In this document: piece by piece, positions 55,017-63,058 of the stretch
Layout of the letters: every line of letters starts with the position of its first letter
Numbering within the stretch: the first letter of the stretch is position 1
From: Algoriphagus vanfongensis DSM 17529
GTDB taxonomy: Bacteria > Bacteroidota > Bacteroidia > Cytophagales > Cyclobacteriaceae
DNA: 64,000 bases
Direction of reading: 5' to 3'
Assembly (NCBI RefSeq): GCF_000429465.1
Contig: NZ_AUBX01000010.1
Location: 310,001 to 374,000 of the forward strand
Notes under the pieces: model-generated
What the model saw: the letters and a program-made list of their open reading frames with translations, nothing else
Database searches by the model: none
What the model was told of the DNA's origin: nothing
Program-made: the position numbers and the translations under genes

Positions 55017-55445
55017 TTATTTTATTTTTTTAAATTCTTTTCTCGTTCTGTTGTCGGCAATTGTCATTACAATCACTCCTGTAAATGGTTTACACCAAAT
55101 AAATTCTTCGGTCTGTTGTTCTAATATCACAATGTCCGTATTCTCAAAAGTCAACTGATTTATTAAGAAATTCTGAGTTTTTAGATCAATTGTGTCTGTA
55201 ATCAGAATTCCATCTATTATGAAAATCGGAGATTCCAAATTTTGGTCAGTCGTTGTTGCATTTCTGTTAAATAAAAGTCGTTGTCTTATGGATTCAAATT
55301 GAGATTTATCGTCCAAGGCTTTTACTTTTTTTAGCCAATCAAAATTGTCTTGACTTGTCATTTTATATGTCTGGTCAGTCGGAACTTGTCCAAACGAAAA
55401 AATGGAAATAGTCAAAAACGCTAGTATCGTTAAAAATCTTTTCAT
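55017..55445 (-). CDS. Exported hypothetical protein in the cassette array
   Basis: 142 residues with signal peptide (FLTILAFLTISIFSFG). The remainder contains ESPIFIIDGILITDTIDLK, reminiscent of the plug-domain 'IDG' motif of TonB-dependent receptors and related small proteins, but no domain can be assigned. ATG 55445 is 19 bp after an attC-like element, so the gene looks like cassette cargo. AT-rich relative to the flanking chromosome. Confidence 0.65.
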   Translation of the reverse strand: MKRFLTILAFLTISIFSFGQVPTDQTYKMTSQDNFDWLKKVKALDDKSQFESIRQRLLFNRNATTTDQNLESPIFIIDGILITDTIDLKTQNFLINQLTFENTDIVILEQQTEEFIWCKPFTGVIVMTIADNRTRKEFKKIK

Positions 55446-55463
55446 TTCATTATTTTCAGCATG

Positions 55464-55597
55464 AAGCACAACGGTTTGGCTATGAGCAGGCGGGCTTTAA
55501 AAGCTACTTTCCTGTCAGCCGAAACCATAGTTTTTTAAAAGTATTATCGTTTCGTTTAGCACTGTCCGCCCGCCTGCTTGTAGGTGTTGTTGTGCTT
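55464..55597 (-). repeat. attC-like hairpin element C
   Basis: 134 bp bounded by perfect 9-bp inverted repeats AAGCACAAC (55464-55472) and GTTGTGCTT (55589-55597), with inner perfect 11-bp arms AGCAGGCGGGC (55485-55495) and GCCCGCCTGCT (55568-55578). Nested arms with AAC/GTT ends are how integron attC sites are built. The 3' end of the gene at 55504 lies inside it. Confidence 0.55.
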
Positions 55598-56028
55598 TCG
55601 TCCTTTTTTATTTTTTTAATTCTCATGTGTTCTTCTGGTCCAAATCTGTCGAACACGTAATGGACTATTTGAACCGACTCAAATTTCCAAGCATAATTTT
55701 TATATCCTTCGTTTCCATTTGCTTCTGAAGTCGGTTTTCCAAATTCTTTTTCGAAATGAGATTGAAAGTTGTTAAATGATTTCTCAAGGTCGTTGTAGTC
55801 TGTTCGGAAAAATTCCAATTCGTTTAAATTTCCGTTTTTCCTGGGTTCAAAGTGAAATCCGAGCATACAACATAGTCCATTCAAGGATGTACATGAAATG
55901 GTGTAATAGCCTGCCGTTACATGCTTAAAGTCGTGTCCATTCAATTTCTGAGTCAAAGTCTGTTCGTCAATGTCCCAAGGAACGAAAATGTCGGGTTCGT
56001 CAATTTTATATCCTTCTTGAATGTTCAT
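55504..56028 (-). CDS. Hypothetical protein in the cassette array
   Basis: 174 residues, soluble, acidic to mixed charge; a GYYTISCTSLNGLCCMLGFHFEP segment is followed by FFRTDYNDLEKSFNNFQSHFEKEFGKP. No family recognised. ATG 56028 chosen; it is preceded 18 bp upstream by the 95-bp hairpin repeat copy A. Its last ~30 residues (through FRLTGK) are encoded by element C. Function unknown. Confidence 0.6.
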   Translation of the reverse strand: MNIQEGYKIDEPDIFVPWDIDEQTLTQKLNGHDFKHVTAGYYTISCTSLNGLCCMLGFHFEPRKNGNLNELEFFRTDYNDLEKSFNNFQSHFEKEFGKPTSEANGNEGYKNYAWKFESVQIVHYVFDRFGPEEHMRIKKIKKDESTTTPTSRRADSAKRNDNTFKKLWFRLTGK

Positions 56029-56046
56029 TTTGTCTTTTTCTGCATG

Positions 56047-56145
56047 AAGCACAACGAATTGCATATGACTTGTGGCGGTTTCGAAGTCCCGCAACTTCGG
56101 GATCCACCGAAACCAAAGTTGGCTACAAATTGAAACTTTGCTAAC
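56047..56145 (-). repeat. Hairpin-forming dispersed repeat, copy A
   Basis: The 95-bp core (56051-56145) matches copy B (60533-60627) at about 86 of 95 positions without gaps. Inner arms GGTTTCG/CGAAACC and a TCCCG-CGGGA stem form an extended hairpin. Its right end on the minus strand is GTTGTGCTT, the same sequence that bounds element C and the cassette of the gene at 56028. Confidence 0.7.
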
Positions 56146-56255
56146 GACCAGATATGGCACGTGCCTCTGGCCTTTCAAATATCGGTCAAGTTTCGGTTTC
56201 CCAATTCAGTATTAGATAGCTCAGTAGAGGCATGTGCTATATTGTTAGTTAGCGG
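56140..56255 (-). repeat. attC-like hairpin element D at the 3' end of the helicase gene
   Basis: 116 bp. Outer GCTAAC (56140-56145) pairs with GTTAGC (56248-56253); inner 17-base arms ATATGGCACGTGCCTCT (56152-56168) and AGAGGCATGTGCTATAT (56226-56242) pair with two G-T wobbles on the plus strand only. Minus-strand left end CCGCTAAC is the exact complement of the helicase cassette's own 5' boundary GTTAGCGG (58870-58877). Confidence 0.55.
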
Positions 56256-58820
56256 TTCGCCTATATTCCGTTTTATGTTTTGTAGTTCAACCAACTTACT
56301 TCTCAATCTTTCCTTTTCGTTGCTTTCATTTGTTCTAAAGCGCAGAATTGGAAAGTTATACTTCTCCAAGATTCTGTCTTTCATCTTATCCCTGTCGGCT
56401 TGCTTAGTTCCACCTTTGTGATATTCAAAGCCATCAACTTCTATTCCGAGCACAGAAGCTTTACTAAGCTTATTGTATATCAAAAAGTCAAGGTGTGTCA
56501 ATGGATTTGATGCGTATTTCACTTCTTGTTCGTCTAGCTTAGAGAAATCCCTAATGAGGTGTCTTATGGGGAAGTGAAGGAGGATATCATACTTCAAAAA
56601 TTGGTCTTCAGCCAAGACTTGTTTGATTAGTTGAAACATTAGATTCTCACTATCAAACTCTGAAACCTTCCCGGATTTCGCGATAATCTTTGCTCGTTCC
56701 TCCTCATAGCCCCTATATAGCAAATCGAAAATGGAGCTTAACTCACTTTGTACAATTGAGAAGTTGTTATACTCAATGTATTTTATCAAATCAGAAATGT
56801 TGTTATCGCTTTCATTGTCATTTCCATTGACAATAACAATCAATTGATCTATGGCTCTGGAGACTGCTACATTTAAACGATTAGGATTATCCGTAAACTC
56901 TGAGATATCATTATCAACCGTTGAAAGAATGATAACTTCATTCTCTCTGCCCTGAAACTTGTCAACCGTATCGGATTTAATGGATGTCCCCTGAAATGCA
57001 CTTTGCAATGCATTAGTTTGATTGCGATAGGGAGTAACAATTCCTAAATCCACATTTTCCAGGTTCTCATTTGGAATGATCTCCTGTTTTATCATGTCTA
57101 TTTGTCGTTGATTCATTCGCTCTCTTGCGTGATTCCCGTGAGCCGTTTTATAAACAACAAGAGGCTGGCGCTTCTCAGGGTATTGTGTGTGAATAATGAG
57201 TTGACTGTCATAGAATTTCTTGTTGCAGAATTCTATGATTTTCGGATGGCACCTATAATGTTCTCTCAGAAGCGTCTTTGGAACATTGGGGAATAATTCA
57301 AGGAGGGATGATAGCAAGCTGTGATTTGCATAACGATAAGGTTCTTGCAGTTGGTAAGCATTGAAAACCATGTCAGTTTTCTCTTGCATATTGGCATCAA
57401 CCACGTTCGGCAATTGCTTAGTATCTCCAACAATGACCGCTCGTTTAGCACATGATAAAGCCAGTGCACCAGTTGCCAAATCAACTTGCGAGGATTCATC
57501 AATGATCACATAATCGTAAGAAATGTCCTCAGATAAGCTTTGTCTCAATGAGTAAGTTGTACTCATAATGACGGGGTAATCTTTAATGAATTTGTCTGAC
57601 TGAAAGCGAAGTTCTGAAATCGTATAGGGTTATCGATTTTGGTTATTGTATCGCTTACACAATTCCGCCTTAAGGAGTTGCATTGACGTTTCTGAGTATT
57701 CTTTCATTTTGTCGTCAAATGAAAAATTCTGTAAAGAAGTTTCTAATGATTCTATTCTTCGAATAAGTTCACTAATCTTGGTTGGATAATACTTTGACTG
57801 ACAGATGTAAATCATCTCACCAAGTGAATTGGTATAGAATGACTTATCCTTAATACCGTATTTCAGTCGAAAAATGAATCTTTTGATGAATCCGATTTTC
57901 CTATGTCTGTTGCCAAATGATTCCAGTGTTATCCAAAATTGAAGGATTTTATCAGCCGTGATATCTCTTCGAAACGCTACAGTTTTCTCCGCTTTGTCCT
58001 TATGTGTTTCTTTGAAGTGTTCGTATTCCGTTTCGATGTTTTCAAGTTGAAGTTTTAATAACGCCAACTCATTTTTCTTACTAAGATTTTCGGAGAGCAC
58101 GGAAACAAGCGTGGTTGCCCTTTCTTTCAAGTTTGCTTTTTCTTCATCATCCAAATGGAATTCCGATAGGTCGGGAATTGCTTTTTGCGAATCAATGAAC
58201 TCCTTTTTGTTTTGAGAGTTTCCAAGAAGTGCTGCTATAAATTCAACGCCGTTTTTCTCAAGCTTTTCATAGACATTCTTGGTAGCTGAGTTATTGCTTG
58301 ACACCACCGCCACACTTTGCTCATTCAAAATAGCATTAGCAATGATGTTCAGAATGGTTTGTGTTTTGCCCGTTCCCGGTGGGCCTTCAATTACACTGAG
58401 ATTGTTGGAAAAGGCAATATTTACAGCCTTTCGTTGGCTTAGATTAAAACCAAAAGGGAAAAAATCAGGATTTGTTTTGCTTCCTTTGGCGGCAGATAAA
58501 GAATGATTTAAAAAAGCCTCAAGCACACAGTCTTCTTGAATGGCAGCAATGCTTTCGTAACTCCTTGCCAGTATATTGTTCCCTTCTTCTGTTTTTAGTC
58601 CTACAGTTTCTGCAATTTCTTTTAGATAATTGAAGACGTTAAATGCCTTGTCACTGCTTACAGCTGTTCTTACAATTCTTGCTCTCGTTCTGCTATAAAA
58701 GAACTCCTTGTTCGTGTTGTGGAATACGATTCTTATTTTGTCGCCTTGATACGAATACTCAGCAATTCTATCTGTTTTGTCTTTTTCGTCAATGTATATC
58801 AGTTCTCTTCTAAGCGACAT
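56175..58820 (-). pseudogene. Superfamily 1 helicase with C-terminal nuclease-like domain, interrupted by an in-frame stop
   Basis: One reading frame of 881 codons, broken only by TAA at 57630-57632. Upstream part (396 residues): beta-rich N-terminal region, Walker A GPPGTGKTQT near residue 142, coiled region. Downstream part: VIIDESSQVDLATG (motif II), VGDTKQLPNV, LLREHYRCHP, DKFQGRENEVIILS and NVAVSRAIDQLIVIV (motifs III-VI of UPF1-like helicases), then a PD-(D/E)xK-like end (HLDFLIYNKLSKASVLG, IEVDGFEYHK near 793). The stop separates motif I from motif II, so neither half should be an active helicase. AT-rich; probably defence cargo. Confidence 0.85.
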
Positions 58821-58869
58821 TTTCCAATAATGATTTTTGCTGATTTCGCTTGGAGTCCTCTAAAAGTGA

Positions 58870-58877
58870 CCGCTAAC
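58870..58877 (-). other. Predicted 5' boundary of the helicase cassette
   Basis: GTTAGCGG on the minus strand, 49 bp upstream of the helicase start; exact complement of the left end of element D (CCGCTAAC at 56248-56255). In integron logic this is the joining point with the preceding cassette. Confidence 0.4.
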
Positions 58878-58910
58878 GTGCTTATATACCTAATTCAATT
58901 TTTTCTTCTC

Positions 58911-59496
58911 TAAACCTACTCATTTTTTCTAAAAATTATTCTGCCATAACTCCCTAGAATCAAGGATTATCCGATGACAAACGACTACTGTCGGATACTA
59001 ACGACTGCTTCCCGACTAATTCTTGCCCCCCTCCTGAACTTTGGTCCATCAAGTTTTTCCTCTGGCGAAACGAAAAATCAAATTCACAATCAAAACAACA
59101 AACATCATGAATGCGCTAAGAAACAAAGTTCAGCTAATCGGCCGCATGGGCGACAAAATCCAAGTCAAAACTTTCGACTCTGGAAAAATCAAAGGAAGTG
59201 TCAATCTCGCTACCAGTGAGACCTACAGAAATGCAAAAGGCGAAAAGGTCAGCGAAACCACTTGGCACCATCTCATCGTCTGGGGCAAGCAAGCAGAAAT
59301 CCTAGAAAAATATACCGACAAAGGATCTGAAATCGCCGTCGAAGGCAAGATCAGCAACCGCGACTTTACCGACAAGGACGGTGTCAAAAAATACATCACC
59401 GAGATCATCGTCCACGAGTTCCTGCTCATGGGTGGCAATAAAGCCAAATCACAAACAACAACTAGTGAAACTGATGAGGAAGACCTTCCTTTTTAA
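58911..59496 (+). repeat. 586-bp direct repeat carrying ssb, copy 1
   Basis: Collinear without gaps with 62082-62667. It includes a 196-bp leader plus the complete ssb coding sequence. The leader has a hairpin ATCCGAT (58969-58975) / GTCGGAT (58990-58996); copy 2 has ATCCGAT/ATCGGAT, so the one difference keeps the pairing (T-G versus T-A). Confidence 0.9.
59107..59496 (+). CDS. ssb: Single-stranded DNA-binding protein, copy 1
   Basis: 129 residues: one OB-fold (NKVQLIGRMGDKIQVK; TTWHHLIVWGKQAEILEKY; YITEIIVHEFLLMG) and a short acidic tail ending DEEDLPF, the partner-binding tip. Binds ssDNA as a tetramer and recruits repair and replication proteins. Shorter than a main chromosomal SSB because the linker is brief, as in mobile-element or phage-type SSBs. 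ATG 59107 chosen. Near twin of the gene at 62278. Confidence 0.93.
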   Translation: MNALRNKVQLIGRMGDKIQVKTFDSGKIKGSVNLATSETYRNAKGEKVSETTWHHLIVWGKQAEILEKYTDKGSEIAVEGKISNRDFTDKDGVKKYITEIIVHEFLLMGGNKAKSQTTTSETDEEDLPF

Positions 59497-59809
59497 GCAA
59501 GAAAGCACGTAAGCGGAGGTCGAATGGCTTGCGCTTTTTTTGGATTGGTGGACTCTTTTTAGCTCTAAACTTTCGGTTACCAACAGAGATCCCTTAGGTT
59601 TTCTTAGTTCAAGTATTCCTTGTATTTTCCCTTTCGAGGTAGGCCTTTTCGGTTTACCACCGTTCGGTGGACGGACATACTATTTGACTAGTTTCGGTAT
59701 GTGCGGTTGCCTTGTGCGACTTGGTCCCGAAAGCTTTCGGGATGTATGGCTGAGAAGGATAGGCTGTTTATTGGACATTTATCGGACATTTCACCTAGTT
59801 ATCGGCCAT
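59497..59809. other. Non-coding stretch with an 18-bp perfect palindrome
   Basis: No supportable gene. Contains TCCCGAAAGCTTTCGGGA (59725-59742), a perfect palindrome without a T-tract, and a second inverted pair around CACCGTTCGGTGG (59658-59670). These could be remnants of hairpin repeats like those elsewhere in the island. Confidence 0.5.
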
Positions 59810-60016
59810 TTATCGGTCGATTTTATCTTTATAAAGGTATTCGGATGTTTTTAAATCGCCTGTTTTTATCAATAAGCCTTTTTCTTCTAAATCAATAATG
59901 TCTCTTCGAGCAGTTCGGTCGCCAATATCAAATTTCTCCGTTTCCCACGAGTCTATCTTGAGCCAATTAGAATTCATTTGATCCAATTGGTTATAATTCG
60001 TAAAGCACCCATTCAA
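59810..60016 (-). pseudogene. Possible remnant of a winged-helix (Fic- or DeoR-type) protein
   Basis: 68 residues whose middle (FDIGDRTARRDIIDLEEKGLL) looks like the C-terminal DNA-binding wing found in Fic-family proteins and DeoR-type regulators. No complete domain precedes it; upstream codons are interrupted by stops. Most likely the 3' scrap of a lost gene, with low confidence. Confidence 0.3.
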
Positions 60017-60165
60017 ACCTCTGGTGGTATTTTCCGATCCTCACTGATAGGAGAAAGTTGATTCTAATTGCTTCTTCGGCGTCAAATCAGGTCATTTTGT
60101 GTTAGTTAGTGTCTATCGTGGGTGCATAAGTAGTGCCTCGTTTCTCATCTATCTGCCTGTCCAAA

Positions 60166-60519
60166 TTAGTGAAAGTGTCCATTTTGACTTTTCCAGAATG
60201 AATGAGGAATACCGTAGAACTCACACTTGTAAAATGGTAATTCAAGAACAATCCTAATTGTCAGCATGATTATGAAGGAAAAATTTGCTCTCCGTTTGTT
60301 CTCTTTTTGTTTTATGTAACTATGTTCCAATGCAACCCCCGTAATGAAGATAAGCAAGTACATTGTCCCTTGAGCTACAGCTATTAGATAGTCCTTAAGT
60401 CGTAAATAGACTTCTCTCTTCTCAAAGACATAGTAAAAATCCACATACTTTTCCCAGTTCCAGAGCAACAAAAGAGTACTTAGTCCAATAAGTCCCCAGC
60501 CTATTAATTTATCTCTCAT
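60166..60519 (-). CDS. Small membrane protein, orphan
   Basis: 117 residues with three hydrophobic segments (LIGWGLIGLSTLLLLWNW, YLIAVAQGTMYLLIFITGVAL, FSFIIMLTIRIVLELPF). No family recognised. It starts 13 bp after the end of repeat copy B, the same arrangement as the gene at 56028 with copy A, so it looks like cassette-type cargo. Composition AT-rich. Confidence 0.55.
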   Translation of the reverse strand: MRDKLIGWGLIGLSTLLLLWNWEKYVDFYYVFEKREVYLRLKDYLIAVAQGTMYLLIFITGVALEHSYIKQKENKRRANFSFIIMLTIRIVLELPFYKCEFYGIPHSFWKSQNGHFH

Positions 60520-60532
60520 CTATGCTTTGCCT

Positions 60533-60627
60533 ACAACGATTTGCATATGGCTTATCACGGTTTCGAAGTCCCGCAACTGCGGGATCCACCGAAACCAAAA
60601 CTCGCTACAAATTGAAACTTTGCTAAC
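60533..60627 (-). repeat. Hairpin-forming dispersed repeat, copy B
   Basis: 95 bp, about 90% identical to copy A. Arms GGTTTCG (60559-60565) / CGAAACC (60590-60596) and TCCCGC/GCGGGA form a strong stem; ATTTG/CAAAT pairs further out. Minus-strand ends are GTTAGCAAAG and GTTGTAGGC. Confidence 0.7.
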
Positions 60628-60665
60628 AGACTTTTAATCACCATAAGCTACATGCGTTTTTGTGC

Positions 60666-61052
60666 TCAGTTTTCTACTTTTTTTGTATGACAGTCAATGT
60701 TCAGGGCTATTCCATTTTTTCCTAAACGTTCAAGTTCTTTAGGACTTAATTCCAAAGCACATTGGTGTTCGTATTCATATATAAGCCAAATCAAAATATT
60801 CTCCTTACCAACCCCAATGGATTTTAACCTTTCAAAGTTTGGTTCAAGTAAGTCCATGAAAACATTAATGAAGTCAACATAAATGTCATTTTCTTCATCT
60901 TCCAATAGTTGTAGCCACCAAGTTGAAGGTTTATCGGTTTCATCAAATTTTGATTTTTCATGTTTTTGAGGAGTCCGCCCAAATATTTCTGTCACTCTAT
61001 TATAAGTGTCCCAACTCGGTTCAAAGTCAAGATATAGATTTAAATATTTCAT
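60666..61052 (-). CDS. Hypothetical protein, possibly DUF4279-like
   Basis: 128 residues, soluble. The opening YLNLYLDFEPSWDTYNRVTEIFGRTP followed by STWWLQL and a helical region resembles the DUF4279 family of small proteins, some of which sit in toxin-immunity and cassette contexts; the match is by eye and weak. Located 39 bp upstream of repeat B in the minus direction. No partner toxin gene visible. Confidence 0.5.
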   Translation of the reverse strand: MKYLNLYLDFEPSWDTYNRVTEIFGRTPQKHEKSKFDETDKPSTWWLQLLEDEENDIYVDFINVFMDLLEPNFERLKSIGVGKENILIWLIYEYEHQCALELSPKELERLGKNGIALNIDCHTKKVEN

Positions 61053-61230
61053 TTTTTAATACAGCACAAATTCCCTATATCCCGAACACTATTTTTTCAT
61101 CCCTAAACCTAGAAATTTTCTCAAAAAAGGAAGCTTCACTCAATAAACTAGATTCTATATCAAGTTATAAAAGCACCCACAATCTTTACCCAGAAATTCC
61201 CCAGAAGAGAGCCAACAATTGAACAATTTT

Positions 61231-61998
61231 TTAGCCCTTGGCACTTCTGACAAAAAGCACAAAATATTTGGTATCCAGCTTGACATCACCGGGCGGCCAG
61301 TTCCCATCTACTGCCCATGCGCATCCGCTGTGGGCCAGATTGGCAGACCAAAGTAAGTTTTGGGATAGTTTTTTTAAGTTGGGGAAGAGTCGTTCTCTCA
61401 AAGCTACCGCTTTGTCACTACTAAATGATTGGTAGCCTTCCTCCTCTTTGACCACAAAACTCAGGCTATTAAGTTCATAAGCTGTGGGCATACGCCAATC
61501 ATCGTAATTGGCAAACAGAATCGTTGCTTTTCCCATCTGGTAGTGATCCATCAAATTCGAAGTCGTTAAGTCTTTCTCACTAATGGTTCCTGTTGGGTTA
61601 TGTCCCGCAGCAGCCCCCTTCCCAAAATAATGGGATGCCTCATACCAATCTAAGCTCACTGGCTCTCCGACAAATTCTCTTCCATTCCAATTCATTCCCC
61701 AAGGTGCTCTGATCCACATTAACTCATTCTTTGTATCAATCATCACCCCATTTGGCTGAATGATAAATTGTCCAAAAAAAGGATCTTCTAGGAATTCATT
61801 TTCTTTAGCTTGCATGTACTCCCTGTTTTGCCCAAAATCAGTTTGCTTGATCTTTTTAAGCTGTATTAGTTTCGATTCACGGATGCGGGGAGTAGAGAAA
61901 TGAGAAGAAATATACCATCCGATCAGGCCGCTGATTCCTATTCCGGCAGCAAAAAAGATAAAGTCCCGGGATGAGATGATTTCTAAAACCTGTTCCAT
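61231..61998 (-). CDS. Membrane-anchored DUF1566 (Lcl C-terminal-like) protein
   Basis: 255 residues: one N-terminal helix (DFIFFAAGIGISGLIGWYI), then a domain with the DUF1566 pattern NELMWIRAPWG, LDWYEASHYFG, YDDWRMPTAYELNSL, LLWSANLAHSGCAWAV and VLFVRS. Such domains occur in surface or adhesion-related proteins (Legionella collagen-like protein); role unknown here. ATG 61998 chosen, nine codons after an upstream alternative, because it starts the helix region (MEQVLEI). Confidence 0.75.
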   Translation of the reverse strand: MEQVLEIISSRDFIFFAAGIGISGLIGWYISSHFSTPRIRESKLIQLKKIKQTDFGQNREYMQAKENEFLEDPFFGQFIIQPNGVMIDTKNELMWIRAPWGMNWNGREFVGEPVSLDWYEASHYFGKGAAAGHNPTGTISEKDLTTSNLMDHYQMGKATILFANYDDWRMPTAYELNSLSFVVKEEEGYQSFSSDKAVALRERLFPNLKKLSQNLLWSANLAHSGCAWAVDGNWPPGDVKLDTKYFVLFVRSAKG

Positions 61999-62081
61999 TT
62001 CAAAACTTAAAATCCAGACCAGCAATTAAAAAAGCTACACGTATACACCGGTCTAGGCATGATCAGATAATTTCCTTCTCC

Positions 62082-62667
62082 TAAACCTACTCATTTTTTC
62101 TAAAAATTATTCTGCCATAATTCCCTAGAATCAAAGATTATCCGATGACAAACGACTACTATCGGATACTAACGACTGCTTCCCGACTAATTCTTGCCCC
62201 GCCTCTGAACTTTGGACCATCAAGTTTTTCCTCTGGCGAAACGAAAAATCAAACTCACAATTTAAACAACAAACATCATGAATGCGCTAAGAAACAAAGT
62301 TCAGCTAATCGGCCGTATGGGCGACAAAATCCAAGTCAAAACTTTCGACTCCGGTAAAATCAAAGGTAGTGTCAATCTCGCTACCAGTGAGACCTACAGA
62401 AATGCACAAGGCGAAAAAGTCAGTGAGACCACCTGGCACCATCTCGTCGTCTGGGGCAAGCAAGCGGAAATCCTAGAAAAATACACGGACAAAGGATCTG
62501 AAATCGCCATCGAAGGCAAAATCACCAACCGCGACTATACGGATAAAGATGGAGTCAAAAAATACATCACCGAGATAGTCGTCCACGAGTTTCTGCTCAT
62601 GGGTGGCAACAAAGCCAAATCACAAACAACCGCTGGTGAATCTGAGGAAGATGACCTTCCTTTTTGA
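62082..62667 (+). repeat. 586-bp direct repeat carrying ssb, copy 2
   Basis: Gap-free match to 58911-59496. The leader hairpin arms are ATCCGAT (62140-62146) and ATCGGAT (62161-62167). Substitutions are spread over leader and gene, so the duplication is not very recent. Confidence 0.9.
62278..62667 (+). CDS. ssb: Single-stranded DNA-binding protein, copy 2
   Basis: 129 residues, differing from copy 1 at six conservative positions in the OB-fold plus several in the acidic tail (ESEEDDLPF); the tip DLPF is kept, so both proteins appear functional. Purifying selection on both copies is implied by conservative changes. Expression likely depends on the shared 196-bp leader. Confidence 0.93.
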   Translation: MNALRNKVQLIGRMGDKIQVKTFDSGKIKGSVNLATSETYRNAQGEKVSETTWHHLVVWGKQAEILEKYTDKGSEIAIEGKITNRDYTDKDGVKKYITEIVVHEFLLMGGNKAKSQTTAGESEEDDLPF

Positions 62668-63058
62668 GGAGTACCTCGTGCCTTTGAGTATAAACATTGA
62701 TGTAGAAGAACTGTCATTTCGACACCTTCCACCCAACTATATTTATCTTTAAATAGTCAGGTAATACATCAAACACTAAAAAACTTACTCCTCAATCACT
62801 ATTTGGAAAAGGATAAATCCTTTTCCAAATAGTACAAACAAGGTAAAATAAACAGACTCTCTAAGAGTAATATCCTAGTGAGTTTGGTGATAAACTTACC
62901 AATAACCTCAGAAATGAAAATGATAAAACCCTCCTGAAGCGGCAATGAAAAAACTCATAAAATACTGATATCTAACTACTTATATAGACATAGAGCTATT
63001 CAATGACACGTCTAAGGATTTAACTAGGCCCTCCATAGAGGTATTGCTTTACAATCCA
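62668..63058. other. Intergenic stretch with a long perfect palindrome
   Basis: No gene supported in 391 bp. Contains ACTATTTGGAAAAGGAT (62798-62814) and its exact reverse complement (62817-62833) separated by AA, with no T-tract after it. The rest is AT-rich without recognisable sites. Confidence 0.7.
62798..62833. repeat. Perfect 17-bp inverted repeat with 2-bp centre
   Basis: A 36-bp near-uninterrupted palindrome. Lacks the U-tract of a terminator in either direction; may form a cruciform, be an mRNA end structure of ssb, or a remnant of a mobile-element end. Confidence 0.85.

Noticed and set aside
59540-59854. 104-codon open frame on the plus strand
   Set aside because: No domain, cysteine/phenylalanine-rich odd composition, overlaps palindromes; looks non-coding.
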